Shown: positions 1 to 9,513 of the stretch, piece by piece
Layout of the letters: every line of letters begins with the position of its first letter
How positions within the stretch are numbered: position 1 is the stretch's first letter
Assembly (NCBI RefSeq): GCF_020171345.1
Contig: NZ_JAIUZM010000001.1
Span: 1,550,001-1,614,000, forward strand
Reading direction: 5' to 3'
DNA: 64,000 nt
Origin: Microbulbifer agarilyticus
GTDB taxonomy: Bacteria > Pseudomonadota > Gammaproteobacteria > Pseudomonadales > Cellvibrionaceae
Notes under the pieces: model-generated
The model's input: only the letters and a program-made list of their open reading frames with translations
Databases searched by the model: none
Told to the model about the DNA's origin: nothing
Position numbers and translations under genes: made by a program

Positions 1-89
1 AAGATATCTATTGCCCGGCAGTGGTGGCGGAGACCTCACACGACTAGGCCGATAGCGGAAATACCAGAAACTACCCAGGGAGCGCCTGT

Positions 90-953
90 ATGAGCGAAGA
101 CATCACTCTCACCAAGAACACGGGCGCCCTGCAGGGCAAGACGATCTTTATTACCGGTGCCAGCCGCGGCATCGGCCGCGCCATTGCGCTGAAGTGCGCC
201 GCCGATGGTGCCAATATCGCGATTGCCGCCAAATCCGCCGAACCCCATCCGAAACTCCCTGGCACCATCTTCTCCGTGGCCGAGGAAGTGGAGGCCGCCG
301 GCGGCAAGGCCCTGCCGATGCAGGTGGATGTGCGGGAAGAAGACCAGGTGGCGGAAGCCCTGCAGAAGACCGCAGATACCTTTGGTGGCATTGATGGGGT
401 GATCAACAACGCCGGCGCCATCAACCTCACCAGTGTGGAGGCAACCCCGCCCAAGCGCTACGACCTGATGATGGATATCAATGCCCGCGGCGTATACCTG
501 ACCGCCCATCTGGCCATGCCCTACCTGAAACAGTCTGCCAGCGGCCATATCCTCAGCCTATCGCCGCCGATCAATCTCGAACCCCGCTGGCTCGGCCCCT
601 TTGCGCCTTACGCCCTGTCCAAATATGGCATGACCATCCTCAGTATGGGGCTGGCGGAAGAATTGCGTGAATCCAATATCAGCGTCGCCACCCTGTGGCC
701 TCAGACCATTGTTGCTACCGCGGCAATTGAATTTGCCGTGGGCAGTCGCGAGATGTTCGATCAGAGCCGCAAACCCGGGGTAATGGCGGATGCGGCCTAC
801 GAGATATTGAGCACCAGCGACAAGTCCCTGAGCGGAGCCCAGTTGATCGACGAGACCCTGCTGCGCGCACGGGGGGTAGACGATTTCAGCCAGTATGCGC
901 ACAATCCCGCCAAGGCCGGCGAGTTGATGGTGGATCTGTTCCTCGATCCCTGA
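90..953 (+). CDS. SDR family oxidoreductase (HSDL2-like)
   Basis: This is a classical short-chain dehydrogenase/reductase of 287 residues. A Rossmann nucleotide-binding motif TGASRGIG lies near residue 23, NNAG near 110, and the catalytic pair sits in YALSK near 177. The relaxed segment before the Tyr (LSPP) and the long C-terminal tail resemble the SDR domain of hydroxysteroid-dehydrogenase-like protein 2, often annotated as a citronellol or fatty-acyl-chain dehydrogenase. The substrate cannot be read from sequence. AGGGAG about 7 bases upstream of the ATG supports this start. smrA follows 38 bases later on the same strand, so co-transcription is possible, but no shared function is evident. 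Confidence 0.85.
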   Translation: MSEDITLTKNTGALQGKTIFITGASRGIGRAIALKCAADGANIAIAAKSAEPHPKLPGTIFSVAEEVEAAGGKALPMQVDVREEDQVAEALQKTADTFGGIDGVINNAGAINLTSVEATPPKRYDLMMDINARGVYLTAHLAMPYLKQSASGHILSLSPPINLEPRWLGPFAPYALSKYGMTILSMGLAEELRESNISVATLWPQTIVATAAIEFAVGSREMFDQSRKPGVMADAAYEILSTSDKSLSGAQLIDETLLRARGVDDFSQYAHNPAKAGELMVDLFLDP

Positions 954-991
954 CACCTGCGGGCCAAAGCAGTGGTTATTTGGGGGTAGTT

Positions 992-1588
992 GTGGGTAAG
1001 AGTGACCAGGACGATTTTCGCGGCGCCATGGGTGCGCTCGGTGACGTAAAGCCGCTGCCCCCCAAGCAGCGCCAAAGCGCGTTGAAAAAAGACACCAAGG
1101 ACCCGCTCAACCTGCGCGCGCGCCGCGAGGCGGCGACCGCGCAAACCCATCGAGAGTTGAACCCTCTCGGTGGTGAGTTTGTGGAACCGGTGGAGCCGTT
1201 CGACCCCATCGAGTTCAAACGCGACGGTGTGCAGAACGGGGTTTACCGCAACCTGCGCCTGGGCAAATACACCGTGGATGCGCGCCTCGACCTGCACAAT
1301 CACTCCGTGGAGATGGCGCGCAGTGCGCTGTATCAGTTTGTGCAGGATTGCCTGGAAGCGGATGTGCGCTGTGCGTTGGTTACCCATGGCAAGGGTGAGG
1401 GACGCAAGACCCAGGCGGTGCTCAAGAGCTGTGTGAATGCCTGGTTGCCGCAGTTACCGGAAGTGCTGGCATTCCACAGTGCGCAGAAGCAGCACGGCGG
1501 CCTTGGCGCTACCTACATTCTGTTGCGCAAGAGCGAGCGCAAGCGCCAACAAAACCTCGAGCAACACCAGCGACGGTCAAAACCGTAA
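992..1588 (+). CDS. smrA: Smr-domain DNA endonuclease SmrA
   Basis: This is a stand-alone Smr (small MutS-related) protein of about 198 residues. It has the SmrA-type N-terminal block (DPIEFKRDGVQNGV, then LRLGKY), followed by the Smr domain with its LDLH motif and the THGKGEG loop. Smr domains nick or bind branched nucleic acid, and the E. coli SmrA homologue (about 187 residues) has the same layout. An upstream TTG at 980 would also be in frame. I prefer GTG at 992 because GGGGG lies about 5 bases before it. The basic C-terminal tail is typical. Confidence 0.85.
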   Translation: MGKSDQDDFRGAMGALGDVKPLPPKQRQSALKKDTKDPLNLRARREAATAQTHRELNPLGGEFVEPVEPFDPIEFKRDGVQNGVYRNLRLGKYTVDARLDLHNHSVEMARSALYQFVQDCLEADVRCALVTHGKGEGRKTQAVLKSCVNAWLPQLPEVLAFHSAQKQHGGLGATYILLRKSERKRQQNLEQHQRRSKP

Positions 1589-1719
1589 TCTGTTTGTCAC
1601 GTCGGCCCGTTAAAGTATCCCTACAACGAAACATTTTGTGCAATCGTTTGCTCATCTGACTTGTTTTCGTTGTTCTTCTCTCTTTGCATCGCGCCAATAG
1701 TCTTATTGGTTCTTTTTAC

Positions 1720-1822
1720 TTCCGAGTTTGGAGGTGCCTCCAGTTGGAGGGCTGGGACTGAACGCCGAATTTGCGCGTTCATCCGCGTCTTGAATGGGCG
1801 GCCCCAGTGGCCGCCTTTTTTA
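1720..1822 (+). ncRNA. candidate small RNA or structured 3' UTR
   Basis: Between smrA and the next gene the + strand carries a run of short hairpins. They include a CCTCC/GGAGG-type stem near 1735-1750 and TGAACGC/GCGTTCA at 1759-1765 and 1775-1781, ending in the strong terminator at 1797-1821. smrA stops about 210 bases upstream, so this is either a long 3' UTR or an independent small RNA. I see no convincing promoter and do not recognise a known RNA family. Confidence 0.25.
1797..1821 (+). terminator. Rho-independent terminator
   Basis: A 7-bp GC stem (GGCGGCC/GGCCGCC) with a CCAGT loop is followed by six T on the + strand. It probably ends transcription from smrA or from a small RNA in between. 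It overlaps the stop codon of the convergent lipoprotein gene by two bases. Confidence 0.75.
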
Positions 1823-2401
1823 TTGGGCAGGGGTGGGGAGTTCGCCGGTCTGTTTGAACTCGATACGGGTGCCGTCGTCGCCGCGCAAGGTCAGCATATC
1901 GCCATCGACACTGGCGCGGTTGATACGCGATAGCGCTTTCAGAAAATCTCTTTCCAGATCACTGCTGTCGCGTCGGCCAACCATGCGGGAAATCTTCGGT
2001 GGCTTGCGCCATTCGATGCGGCCGTCGTCGTCGAGGGAGAACTTGCCCAGGTAGGGATTGGAGCCGGCACTGCCGCGCACAAAGCCAAGTTTGTCACAGG
2101 TCAGGTAGGGGCGGTCGCGCACCATTTTTTGCCATAACAGGCGAGATTTCTGCTTTTCACCGTCCACGCTGATACCGTGCAGTATCCACTGGTAATCGCA
2201 GATTTCCCCGGGGTGGCTGGGGAGGCTGACCAGAGAGTTGGGGGTGGTGGAACTGCAGCCGCTGGCGAGTAGGGCAATCAGGCATAGTGTGCTGGACGCG
2301 CTGAATGTGCGTGCACAAATACTTTGAACCAGAGCAGCGCTACGGCGAGTGAGCCGCTGGGAAAGTATGCCGGAGTACGAGCGGTGCAAGAGGTCCATCA
2401 A
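1820..2401 (-). CDS. META-domain lipoprotein
   Basis: This predicted lipoprotein of 193 residues has a positively charged leader and a lipobox ending at LLASGC near residue 49. The mature part resembles the META/HslJ domain: an N-terminal HPGEICDYQW strand and a central block SNPYLGKFSLDDDGRIEW. It ends with the D-x-LTLRGDDG pattern also seen in the neighbouring gene product. META-domain proteins are exported or outer-membrane lipoproteins, some linked to heat or antibiotic stress, and the exact role here is unknown. The leader is long, so the true start may be an internal codon closer to the hydrophobic stretch. It is a divergent paralogue of the gene at 2491-2964. Confidence 0.6.
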   Translation of the reverse strand: MMDLLHRSYSGILSQRLTRRSAALVQSICARTFSASSTLCLIALLASGCSSTTPNSLVSLPSHPGEICDYQWILHGISVDGEKQKSRLLWQKMVRDRPYLTCDKLGFVRGSAGSNPYLGKFSLDDDGRIEWRKPPKISRMVGRRDSSDLERDFLKALSRINRASVDGDMLTLRGDDGTRIEFKQTGELPTPAQ

Positions 2402-2490
2402 GTCTGTCCTGTAGCCGTTTGCACCATTTAAACGTAAACCCGTAGAGTCTTCTGTGACCCAGGCGCGTTTCTGTGGCTTGCGCGCTGGCC

Positions 2491-2964
2491 TCAGTAGTTG
2501 GCTTTGACGTATTCGATATACACGTCGCCGGAAGCATCTCGCAGTATCAGGCGGCCACCACTGCTTTTTACGAATGCTTGGCGGGTGCGGGCAAGCGCGC
2601 TCAGGTACTGCGCTTCCTGGTCCATCAGCTGCGGTGGGCCCGCCATTTTAGTGGAGGCAAAACTGCCGGTATCCCACAAGACCTGGCCGTTGTCGGTTAC
2701 GTGCATGGAGCCGCGGTAGGTATTGATACCGCTCTTGCCCATGGCCTCGCCACCGCTGTTACACAGGAAAGTGAACTCAGACGGCCGGTCAACGGGAATT
2801 GCCTGGCCGTTGATGCGCAGTAGGCTCAATTCCCATTTTCCGCCACACACATCACCAACGGTGCCCGGCTTCTGGGTGGGGCCTGAGCTGCTTTCACTCA
2901 TGCTCATACAACCGGCGATAGCGACGGCGATGCCCAACAGCCACACTGGCAGCAATTTGTTCAT
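2491..2964 (-). CDS. META domain-containing lipoprotein
   Basis: This 157-residue protein starts with a short lipoprotein signal and lipobox IAGC at residues 16-19. It is followed by a META domain with the hallmark segments GKWELSLL, NTYRGSMHVTDNG, a conserved TKMAGPPQLMDQE stretch, and RLILRDASG. Such HslJ-type domains occur in periplasmic-facing lipoproteins, and no enzymatic activity is established. It lies upstream of a diverged paralogue on the same strand (89-base gap), consistent with local duplication. Function beyond envelope localisation is not inferable. Confidence 0.75.
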   Translation of the reverse strand: MNKLLPVWLLGIAVAIAGCMSMSESSSGPTQKPGTVGDVCGGKWELSLLRINGQAIPVDRPSEFTFLCNSGGEAMGKSGINTYRGSMHVTDNGQVLWDTGSFASTKMAGPPQLMDQEAQYLSALARTRQAFVKSSGGRLILRDASGDVYIEYVKANY

Positions 2965-3139
2965 TGTCTGGGTTCCTTTCTCTGGTCACAGGCCGGGTTG
3001 CGGCCGCGCTGCGTCCCTGCAGATAGTTCAAGCTTAGTCAGGCCATCGCCCGGCGAGTGGAATGACGCGACAGCTTGTGGCGGAGAGGTTCACAAAAGCC
3101 TGCAGCACTGCGCGTCAGCAGGCGCGTGGTGATCGGTGG

Positions 3140-3427
3140 TTAGGACTGCTGTCGCACACAGCGCACCACAACCTTCGATTCCAGCTCCTGCTCGAAGCAG
3201 CGGAAACGGGTGCCGTTAACGTTGAGCGAGCGGGGCGCTTCGCGAACACGGCGCCGGGGGCGTCGCTCGGAGGAGCGCACGGTAAAGTGCGAGGACTCCA
3301 GATGTGGCGGGACGGCGCTACTGAAAGCGCGGTTGACTTGACTTTCCCTGGGCTCGGTCGTGGTACAACCGGCAACAACTCCTGTCGCAATGGCCACCGT
3401 CAGCAGAATACTTCTGAATTTCTGCAC
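3140..3427 (-). CDS. small putative lipoprotein
   Basis: This 95-residue protein has an N-terminal signal and lipobox VVAGC ending at residue 21, then an Arg-rich, low-complexity middle and a short Cys-containing tail. I recognise no family. The clean lipobox and the strand shared with two other lipoprotein genes support it as a real gene. It may belong to the same envelope-related group, but there is no direct functional clue. Confidence 0.5.
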   Translation of the reverse strand: MQKFRSILLTVAIATGVVAGCTTTEPRESQVNRAFSSAVPPHLESSHFTVRSSERRPRRRVREAPRSLNVNGTRFRCFEQELESKVVVRCVRQQS

Positions 3428-3586
3428 GCGGATACCTCAATGGCTTGATTCGAGCAGCGGCCTCACTGCCACCACCTTTCTTCAGATTAGAAGAGCTTTC
3501 CGCCAAAGTGTGAAATTGCGCGCCAAATTAATTATTTGTACGCCGGTGCAGTCGGGTTCGTAACGGGAAAACGAAGAAAGAGAAAC

Positions 3587-3610
3587 AAAAAAGGGGCCCA
3601 GTGGGCCCCA
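3587..3610 (-). terminator. Rho-independent terminator of the TonB receptor gene
   Basis: On the minus strand a GC-rich stem (GGGGCCCA/TGGGCCCC, 2-base loop) is followed by six T. It lies 67 bases beyond the stop of the TonB receptor gene. Confidence 0.85.
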
Positions 3611-3676
3611 AGGGAAAGTGCAATGAAGATGCACAAAACGTGCGTTGCAAATTCGCGATGACGTCTATGACAAATC

Positions 3677-5848
3677 TTAGAAGTTGTAGCTACCTGTGAG
3701 AGCAACTGTGCGCGGTGCGCCGTAGTAGCCGGTTACCCAGCCAAATGCGTTGTAACCAGCGTTACGGTATTCCACGTCATTCAGGTTTTTGCCCTGCAGT
3801 GAAACCTGCCAGTTGCCGTCACCGCTAAAGAAGGTGGCGCCAGCGTCCATCAGGGTTACAGAGCCTTCATCCAGCGCACTCGGTGCTGCGTAGATCTGGA
3901 TTCCGTCGCGGTAGGATACAGAGCCGTTCAGTACCAGCTCACCACCGGCAACGTCCATGGCGTAGTTCAGCTGACCCAGTGCAGTTTTTTGCGGGCTGTA
4001 TTGGAAGTTGTCCCAGATGTCGGCGATGTTCTGCCCGGCATTGATTACTTCGATGTAGTCCGCATCGGTATAGCCCAGTACCAGGTTAGAAGTCAGGTTG
4101 TCGGTAATGCTGGCGAGCATTTCCAGTTCCAGACCACGAATTTCAGAGCGGCCGGCATTCAGTACGGCACTGGAGAAGCTCTGGGTCGCTTCGGAGAAGG
4201 TCTGGACGGTAACCTGCATGTCTTCGTAATCGGTGTGGAAGGCCGCGGCATTCAGACGAATACGATCGTCCAGCAGCTGAGTCTTGATACCGATTTCGTA
4301 GGTGTCAGCGATTTCCGGGTCAAATCCGTCTACGGTCTCCGGGTTTACGCTGGCATCGCCGCGCATATCAAAGCCGCCACTCTTGAAGCCAGAGCTGAAG
4401 CTGCCGTAAACCATGGTGTTGTCGTCGATCTGGTAGTTCAGACCCGCTTTAGGGGAGAACTGGCCCCAGTCGTCGCTGTTGCTGTAGTCGGTAAGTACCG
4501 CGTATGGCGTGTCTGCAGCCGGAGTGCCGTCGTAGCGGTCGGCGAACATGGGCGAGTAGAGACCGAGGTAGTTGCCCTTGAATACGTCAGCAGACTTCTC
4601 GTCCTTGGTGTAGCGGCCACCCAGGGTCATGTTCAGAGCATCGGTCAGTGCGTATTCATAGTTGGCGTAAACCGCGAGGCTCTCGGTATCAACGTTACCG
4701 CTAACATTCTGGGTGATACCGAACATGCCCAGTACCGCGTCAAAACCACCTTCGGCAGTACCTTCGTAGTAGTAGATACCGGATACCAGGTTAGCGCGAT
4801 CACTGTTCCAGGCTAACTGAAATTCCTGGGTTAGCTGATCGTCCTTGTAGTAAGCCGGTACGTCGAAGTCCGGGCGGTCGATTGAATCGAAGTCAATGCT
4901 CGTTTCAGTGTCACCGGAGCGGGTCGCTGTAATTGACTTAACGGTAACGCTGTCGGAGATGGTCCATTCGGCAGTAAGCGATGCGCCAGTGGATTCAACC
5001 GAGTTATTCGGCGTCATATTGGAGCGGTTGTCATAGACACTGCCGAGTGGCATTTCAGCTCCGGTAGGCGCGTCAAACATGAGGTGGCCGAAGCGCGCGT
5101 TGGAATCGTCTTTGGTCGTATCAGCCGCCAGTCGGATCCACAAACTTTCTGAGGGATTGAATTCCAGAGAAACGCGGCCGCTCAGAATATCTTTGTTGTA
5201 GTTTTCGGCGCCGGTATTGATATTCTCACCAAAGCCATCACGCTGATAGCTGGCCACAGCAAAACCGAGGGCAGCTGTGTCTGACAGGCCAGTCTGGCCG
5301 CTGATCACCAGATCGCGCTGGTTGTAGGAGCCAAGACCGCCCCCGATGCTGAACTCGGTGTCACCGCTCAGGCGCTTGGTTACATATTTAACCGCACCAC
5401 CGATGGTGTTCTTGCCGTACAGGGTACCCTGAGGGCCGCGCAGAACTTCAATGCGCTCTACATCAAATACGTCCATTACCGCACCCTGAGGGCGCGCTAC
5501 GTAGATATCGTCCACATAGATACCAACACCCGGCTCAAAGCCCCACAATGGGTCTTGCTGGCCGATACCGCGGATGTAAGCGGTCAGGGTGGAGTTGGTG
5601 CCACGGCTCACCTGCAGAGTGGTGTTGGGGGTGAGCTTCTGAATGTCTGTCAGGTCGGCGACGCCGTTTTCCAGCAGCTGATCTTCACCGAAGGCGGTTA
5701 CCGCAACCGGTACTTCCTGCAGAGACTGCTCGCGCTTCTGCGCAGTCACGGTCACTTCTTCCAGCTGAGGCTCCGCATAAGCGAAAGATGCACCACAGGC
5801 AAGCATGACGCCCGCGGCAAGAGGATTGAATTTACTTGGATTGCGCAT
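3677..5848 (-). CDS. TonB-dependent outer-membrane receptor
   Basis: This 723-residue TonB-dependent receptor has a signal peptide ending near FAYA (residue 25) and a TonB-box-like EEVTVTAQKR. The plug domain follows, with AYIRGIG, VDDIYVARPQ and the strongly conserved RGPQGTLYGKNTIGGAVKYVT. A beta-barrel comes next, ending in an aromatic C-terminus (GSYNF). Receptors of this subgroup import ferric siderophores, vitamins, oligosaccharides or other organics, and the ligand is not evident. GGAGAG precedes the ATG. It is divergent from the CrbS-like sensor gene, and the 180-bp spacer carries an imperfect copy of the palindrome found upstream of bdhA. This hints that the receptor belongs to the same carbon regulon. 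Confidence 0.93.
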   Translation of the reverse strand: MRNPSKFNPLAAGVMLACGASFAYAEPQLEEVTVTAQKREQSLQEVPVAVTAFGEDQLLENGVADLTDIQKLTPNTTLQVSRGTNSTLTAYIRGIGQQDPLWGFEPGVGIYVDDIYVARPQGAVMDVFDVERIEVLRGPQGTLYGKNTIGGAVKYVTKRLSGDTEFSIGGGLGSYNQRDLVISGQTGLSDTAALGFAVASYQRDGFGENINTGAENYNKDILSGRVSLEFNPSESLWIRLAADTTKDDSNARFGHLMFDAPTGAEMPLGSVYDNRSNMTPNNSVESTGASLTAEWTISDSVTVKSITATRSGDTETSIDFDSIDRPDFDVPAYYKDDQLTQEFQLAWNSDRANLVSGIYYYEGTAEGGFDAVLGMFGITQNVSGNVDTESLAVYANYEYALTDALNMTLGGRYTKDEKSADVFKGNYLGLYSPMFADRYDGTPAADTPYAVLTDYSNSDDWGQFSPKAGLNYQIDDNTMVYGSFSSGFKSGGFDMRGDASVNPETVDGFDPEIADTYEIGIKTQLLDDRIRLNAAAFHTDYEDMQVTVQTFSEATQSFSSAVLNAGRSEIRGLELEMLASITDNLTSNLVLGYTDADYIEVINAGQNIADIWDNFQYSPQKTALGQLNYAMDVAGGELVLNGSVSYRDGIQIYAAPSALDEGSVTLMDAGATFFSGDGNWQVSLQGKNLNDVEYRNAGYNAFGWVTGYYGAPRTVALTGSYNF

Positions 5849-5930
5849 GGCTCTCTCCGATCACCGGTTTATGGTTTTTATCTAAGTTACGGACTGGCAC
5901 TGTATCGGCTGGCGGGGTTCCTGCCTGCTA

Positions 5931-5962
5931 GACCAAGGTATGACGTGGGTCACACCTCCGGG
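5931..5962. promoter_or_regulatory. candidate operator, GACCAAGGTATGA motif
   Basis: GACCAAGGTATGA at 5931-5943 is followed after 6 bases by the imperfect inverted half TCACACCTCCGGG. It lies between the divergent TonB receptor and CrbS-like sensor genes. The same 13-mer forms a perfect inverted repeat upstream of bdhA (13531-13564). The recurrence at two promoter regions of one locus suggests a shared transcription factor. A CrbR-like regulator is the obvious candidate but this is unproven. Confidence 0.45.
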
Positions 5963-6029
5963 AGCAGGACAAAAAACGCACGATCGGTTAACCTCTTCAT
6001 CATAAACACAATAATGAATGAGGCGCCAA

Positions 6030-9000
6030 GTGTTTAGCCTTACCCTGCTGGCCGTCGTCGGCCTCTCCTATCTGCTATTGCTATTTGCCATCGCCTTTTG
6101 GGGTGATCGCCTGCCTGTTGCCCGGATTCGCCCAGTCAAGCCCTTGCTGCTGGCCCTGGCCGGCACCTACACCAGCGCCTGGATGTTTTTCGGTGTGCCC
6201 GCACAGGCGGTAACCGAGGGCTGGTTGCTGCCGCCGACGTTCGTTGGCGCTTGCCTGATGCTGATTTTCGGCGCGCCGCTGCTGATGCGCTTTGTGCGCT
6301 TGTCCAAGCGGCAGGGCTCCACGTCTATCGCTGACTTTATCAGCGCCCAGTTCGGCGGCTCCCAGTGGCTTGCAGCCATCGTCGCGCTACTCGCCGTGGT
6401 GGCGATTGTCCCTTACCTGTCACTGCAGTTAAGGGCCGTTGCGGACAGTTTCCTGTTATTGGCAGACGGCGCTGACCAGCAGCGGGGCATCAGTGCCTCG
6501 GTGGTAACTGCGGTGGTGGGTGTCACGCTGGGGCTGTTTGCGCTGCTATTCGGTACCCGGCATATCGACAGCAGTGTGCACCGCAACGGCATGTTGCTGG
6601 CGGTGGCGTTCGAGGCGCTGGTCAAGATTGGCGCGCTGGTGGCGGTGGCCTGGTTTGTGGTGGGTGCCGCGTTTGACGGTTCGGTGGATCTGGCACGTTC
6701 AGTACTGTCCAGCGAGCGGGTGGCGGCGCTGGCGGAATCGCGCCCTGCGGATACCGGCTTTTTCGCGGTGGTGGTGCTGGGGATGGCGGCCATCTTCTGC
6801 CTGCCGCGGCAGTTCCATATTCTGATGATCGAGAGCGACGGCGAGCGCGATATCAAGACCGTGCGCCGATTGATCCCGCTATATCTGGCGCTGGTATCGG
6901 CGGCAGTGCTGGTGGTCGGCTACGGCGGCCTGCTGTGGCTGCCGGAGAGTTACGCCAATGCCGAGCGCTATGTGCTGGGTATCCCGCTGGAGAGCGGTAC
7001 GCCGTGGCTGGCATTGCTGGCGTTTATCGGCGGCCTCTCTGCTGGTTCCAGTATGGTGATTATTGCCACGATTGCGCTTTCCACCATGATCGCCAACACC
7101 ATGGTGGTGCCCTGGTGGCTGAAGCGCCTGCAGCAGCGCCCGGCCGGGGTGGCACTGGGTAGCGACCTGCGCCGGGTGCGGCGGGTGATTATCGGCCTGC
7201 TGATGCTCGCCGCGTTTGGGGTGAGCGAACTGATTGGCTCCGGGGTCAGCCTGGGTACCTTCGGGTTGCTGTCGTTGGCACTGGTGGCCCAGCTGGCGCC
7301 ATCGATGGTCGCGGCAGTGACCTGGCCTGGGCACTGGTTCCAATTGCGCGCCGCCGGTGTGATCGCCGGTTTGCTGGTGGGCTCGGCGGTATGGGCCATG
7401 TCCGCGCTGCCAGCGGCGCTGGGGCAGGCCGACCTGATCGCCGGTGCGCTGGGGCTTGAGTGGAATGCGTTGACCACCAGCTGTGTATTCGGACTCGGTT
7501 TGAACGCAATTGCGCTGGCGGCAGTGTCGCTGTTGCAGGAGCGTCTGCAGCCCGGCGGTGGTGCGGTGCAGGCCGCCCCTGTGGATAAGTCGCAGCTGCG
7601 TCAGTTACTGGCACGGTTTGTGGGCGAGGCGGCCGCCGAGCGGGCGCTGGCGCCGCTGGCAGAGGGGGCTGAGGCCGACTCCGGCAGCAAGGCAGCCAGA
7701 GAGGCTGCGCGTAAATACCGCGAGACGGTAGAAAAGATTCTCGCGGGCATCGTCGGCAGTACCAGTGCCCAGCGCCTGGTGCGCCAGCTGGGTGAGCCGG
7801 ACGTGACCGCGCAGGAGTTGCAGCAGGCCTCGGAAATCTATCAGTTTGGCCGCGGACTGCTGCAGAGCAGCATCGACAATATCGATCAGGGTATTTCGGT
7901 GGTGGATGCCAACCTCAATCTGGTGGCCTGGAACCGCCGTTATCTGGCGTTGTTCAAGTACCCTGCGGAGATGATTTACGTGGGGCGCCCGGTGGCGGAG
8001 CTGGTGCGCTACAACGCCAGCCGCGGTGAGTGCGGCCCCGGCGATGTCGAAGAACATGTGCGCAAACGCGTCGAGCATTTGCGCAACGGCACCGCTTATC
8101 GGGTGCAGCGCAATCGCACCGATGGCACGGTGCTGGAAATTCGCGGTAATCCGCTGCCCGGCGGCGGCTTCGTAACCACGTATACGGATGTGTCCGATTA
8201 CCAGCGCGCGCTGGCTGAGCTGACCGAGATTCGCAACTCCCTCGAACAGAAGGTGGCGCACCGCACCGTTGAACTGGAAACCGTTAACGATGAGCTCCAG
8301 GAACTGAATCGCGAGCTGCAGGCGGCAAGCGCCGGCAAGACCCGCTTCCTGGCTGCCGCCAGTCACGACCTGGTGCAACCGCTCAATGCCAGCCGCCTGT
8401 TTATCGATGCGCTGGCCGCGCACGCGCTGGAAGATGACAGTCGACAGCTGCTCACCCGTGCCGACCGCGCCCTCGCCTCCGCCGAACAGCTGATCACCGA
8501 CATGTTGCAGATCGCGCGCATGGACGCGGGGGATATTCGCCCGAGCTTCGCCCCGGTATCCCTCGACAGTATCCTCGACGACGCCGTGGCCCAGGCCCGG
8601 GTCGCCGCCGGCAGCCGGGGTATCCGCCTGCGTTACCGGCGCAGCCACCTGTGGGTGCACAGCGATGAAAAGATGCTGCGCCGGGTGGTGCAGAACCTGC
8701 TGGATAACGCGGTGAAATACACCGCGCGCGGTGGCGTACTGGTAGCGGCGCGCAAACGCGGCGCGGACATATCCCTGGAGGTGTGGGATACCGGTGAAGG
8801 TATCGCCCCTGAGCAGCAGCAGGCGATCTTCCGCGAGTTCTGCCGTTTAACTTCGCAGGATTCCGACAATGTGGCGCGCCAGCACGGTTATGGGCTCGGC
8901 CTGGCCACGGTGGAGCGCCTGTGCCGGCTGTTGAACAGTCCCATCAGCCTGTCTTCGGTACTCGGCCGCGGCAGTGTGTTCCGCGTGCGCTTGCCGCGCG

Positions 9001-9446
9001 CCACCGCCCGTGCCGCATCGCGCCCTGCCGTGACGCCGATCGCCGGGCGCGGCGCCAAGCTCAATCTGCAGGTGCTGTGTGTGGATAACGAGCCATCGAT
9101 CCTTGAGGCCATGGCGGCACTGCTGAGTGGCTGGGGGTGCACGGTGCACTGCGCGCGTAATCGCGCCGAGGCACTCGCGGCGGCGGAGCCGGATCTGCTG
9201 TTGATGGACTTCCATCTGGACGATGGCGACAACGGTATCGATCTGGCCGGTGAGCTGCTGTCCCGCTGGGGAGGCGGCATTCCCTGCGTGATCATTTCTG
9301 CCGAGAACACCAATACAGTGAAGACTCGCGCCCAGAACGCGGGCTGGCAGTTCCTGCAGAAACCGCTGCGCCCGGCGGCACTGCGCGCCTTGCTGCAGCA
9401 GCGGCAAAAGTCGTGCAGTGCGGAGTCTGCGACCAAGGTCGTATAG
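6030..9446 (+). CDS. CrbS/MxtR-like hybrid sensor kinase with Na+/solute symporter domain
   Basis: About 1,138 residues. Numbering below counts from the in-frame ATG at 6018. A sodium:solute-symporter-like region with many membrane helices spans roughly 1-505. A linker follows, then a PAS-7-type domain (about 612-725, IDNIDQGISVVDAN), a coiled coil, HisKA with phospho-acceptor His783 in ASHDLVQPLN, and an HATPase with N-box NLLDNAVKY, DTGEG (924-928) and GYGLGLA. A C-terminal receiver has Asp1064 and Lys1115. This layout is that of CrbS/MxtR, which with the LuxR-type CrbR/ErdR controls acetate use in Vibrio and Pseudomonas. A matching regulator is encoded at 12017-12637. GTG at 6030 has GAGG at good spacing and I prefer it to the ATG at 6018. 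An MFS gene follows 67 bases downstream. Confidence 0.88.
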   Translation: MFSLTLLAVVGLSYLLLLFAIAFWGDRLPVARIRPVKPLLLALAGTYTSAWMFFGVPAQAVTEGWLLPPTFVGACLMLIFGAPLLMRFVRLSKRQGSTSIADFISAQFGGSQWLAAIVALLAVVAIVPYLSLQLRAVADSFLLLADGADQQRGISASVVTAVVGVTLGLFALLFGTRHIDSSVHRNGMLLAVAFEALVKIGALVAVAWFVVGAAFDGSVDLARSVLSSERVAALAESRPADTGFFAVVVLGMAAIFCLPRQFHILMIESDGERDIKTVRRLIPLYLALVSAAVLVVGYGGLLWLPESYANAERYVLGIPLESGTPWLALLAFIGGLSAGSSMVIIATIALSTMIANTMVVPWWLKRLQQRPAGVALGSDLRRVRRVIIGLLMLAAFGVSELIGSGVSLGTFGLLSLALVAQLAPSMVAAVTWPGHWFQLRAAGVIAGLLVGSAVWAMSALPAALGQADLIAGALGLEWNALTTSCVFGLGLNAIALAAVSLLQERLQPGGGAVQAAPVDKSQLRQLLARFVGEAAAERALAPLAEGAEADSGSKAAREAARKYRETVEKILAGIVGSTSAQRLVRQLGEPDVTAQELQQASEIYQFGRGLLQSSIDNIDQGISVVDANLNLVAWNRRYLALFKYPAEMIYVGRPVAELVRYNASRGECGPGDVEEHVRKRVEHLRNGTAYRVQRNRTDGTVLEIRGNPLPGGGFVTTYTDVSDYQRALAELTEIRNSLEQKVAHRTVELETVNDELQELNRELQAASAGKTRFLAAASHDLVQPLNASRLFIDALAAHALEDDSRQLLTRADRALASAEQLITDMLQIARMDAGDIRPSFAPVSLDSILDDAVAQARVAAGSRGIRLRYRRSHLWVHSDEKMLRRVVQNLLDNAVKYTARGGVLVAARKRGADISLEVWDTGEGIAPEQQQAIFREFCRLTSQDSDNVARQHGYGLGLATVERLCRLLNSPISLSSVLGRGSVFRVRLPRATARAASRPAVTPIAGRGAKLNLQVLCVDNEPSILEAMAALLSGWGCTVHCARNRAEALAAAEPDLLLMDFHLDDGDNGIDLAGELLSRWGGGIPCVIISAENTNTVKTRAQNAGWQFLQKPLRPAALRALLQQRQKSCSAESATKVV

Positions 9447-9513
9447 GCAAAAGCCTGCGATCCGACGCAGTCTGACCTGTGAATACATCAAGAATAAATA
9501 GTGGTATCCCGCG

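Noticed and set aside
3989-4816. Long plus-strand frame inside the TonB receptor gene
   Set aside because: It is an antisense shadow of a clearly conserved minus-strand gene.
7605-8660. Long minus-strand frame inside the CrbS-like gene
   Set aside because: It shows no family motif and overlaps the PAS and kinase domains of a well-supported gene.
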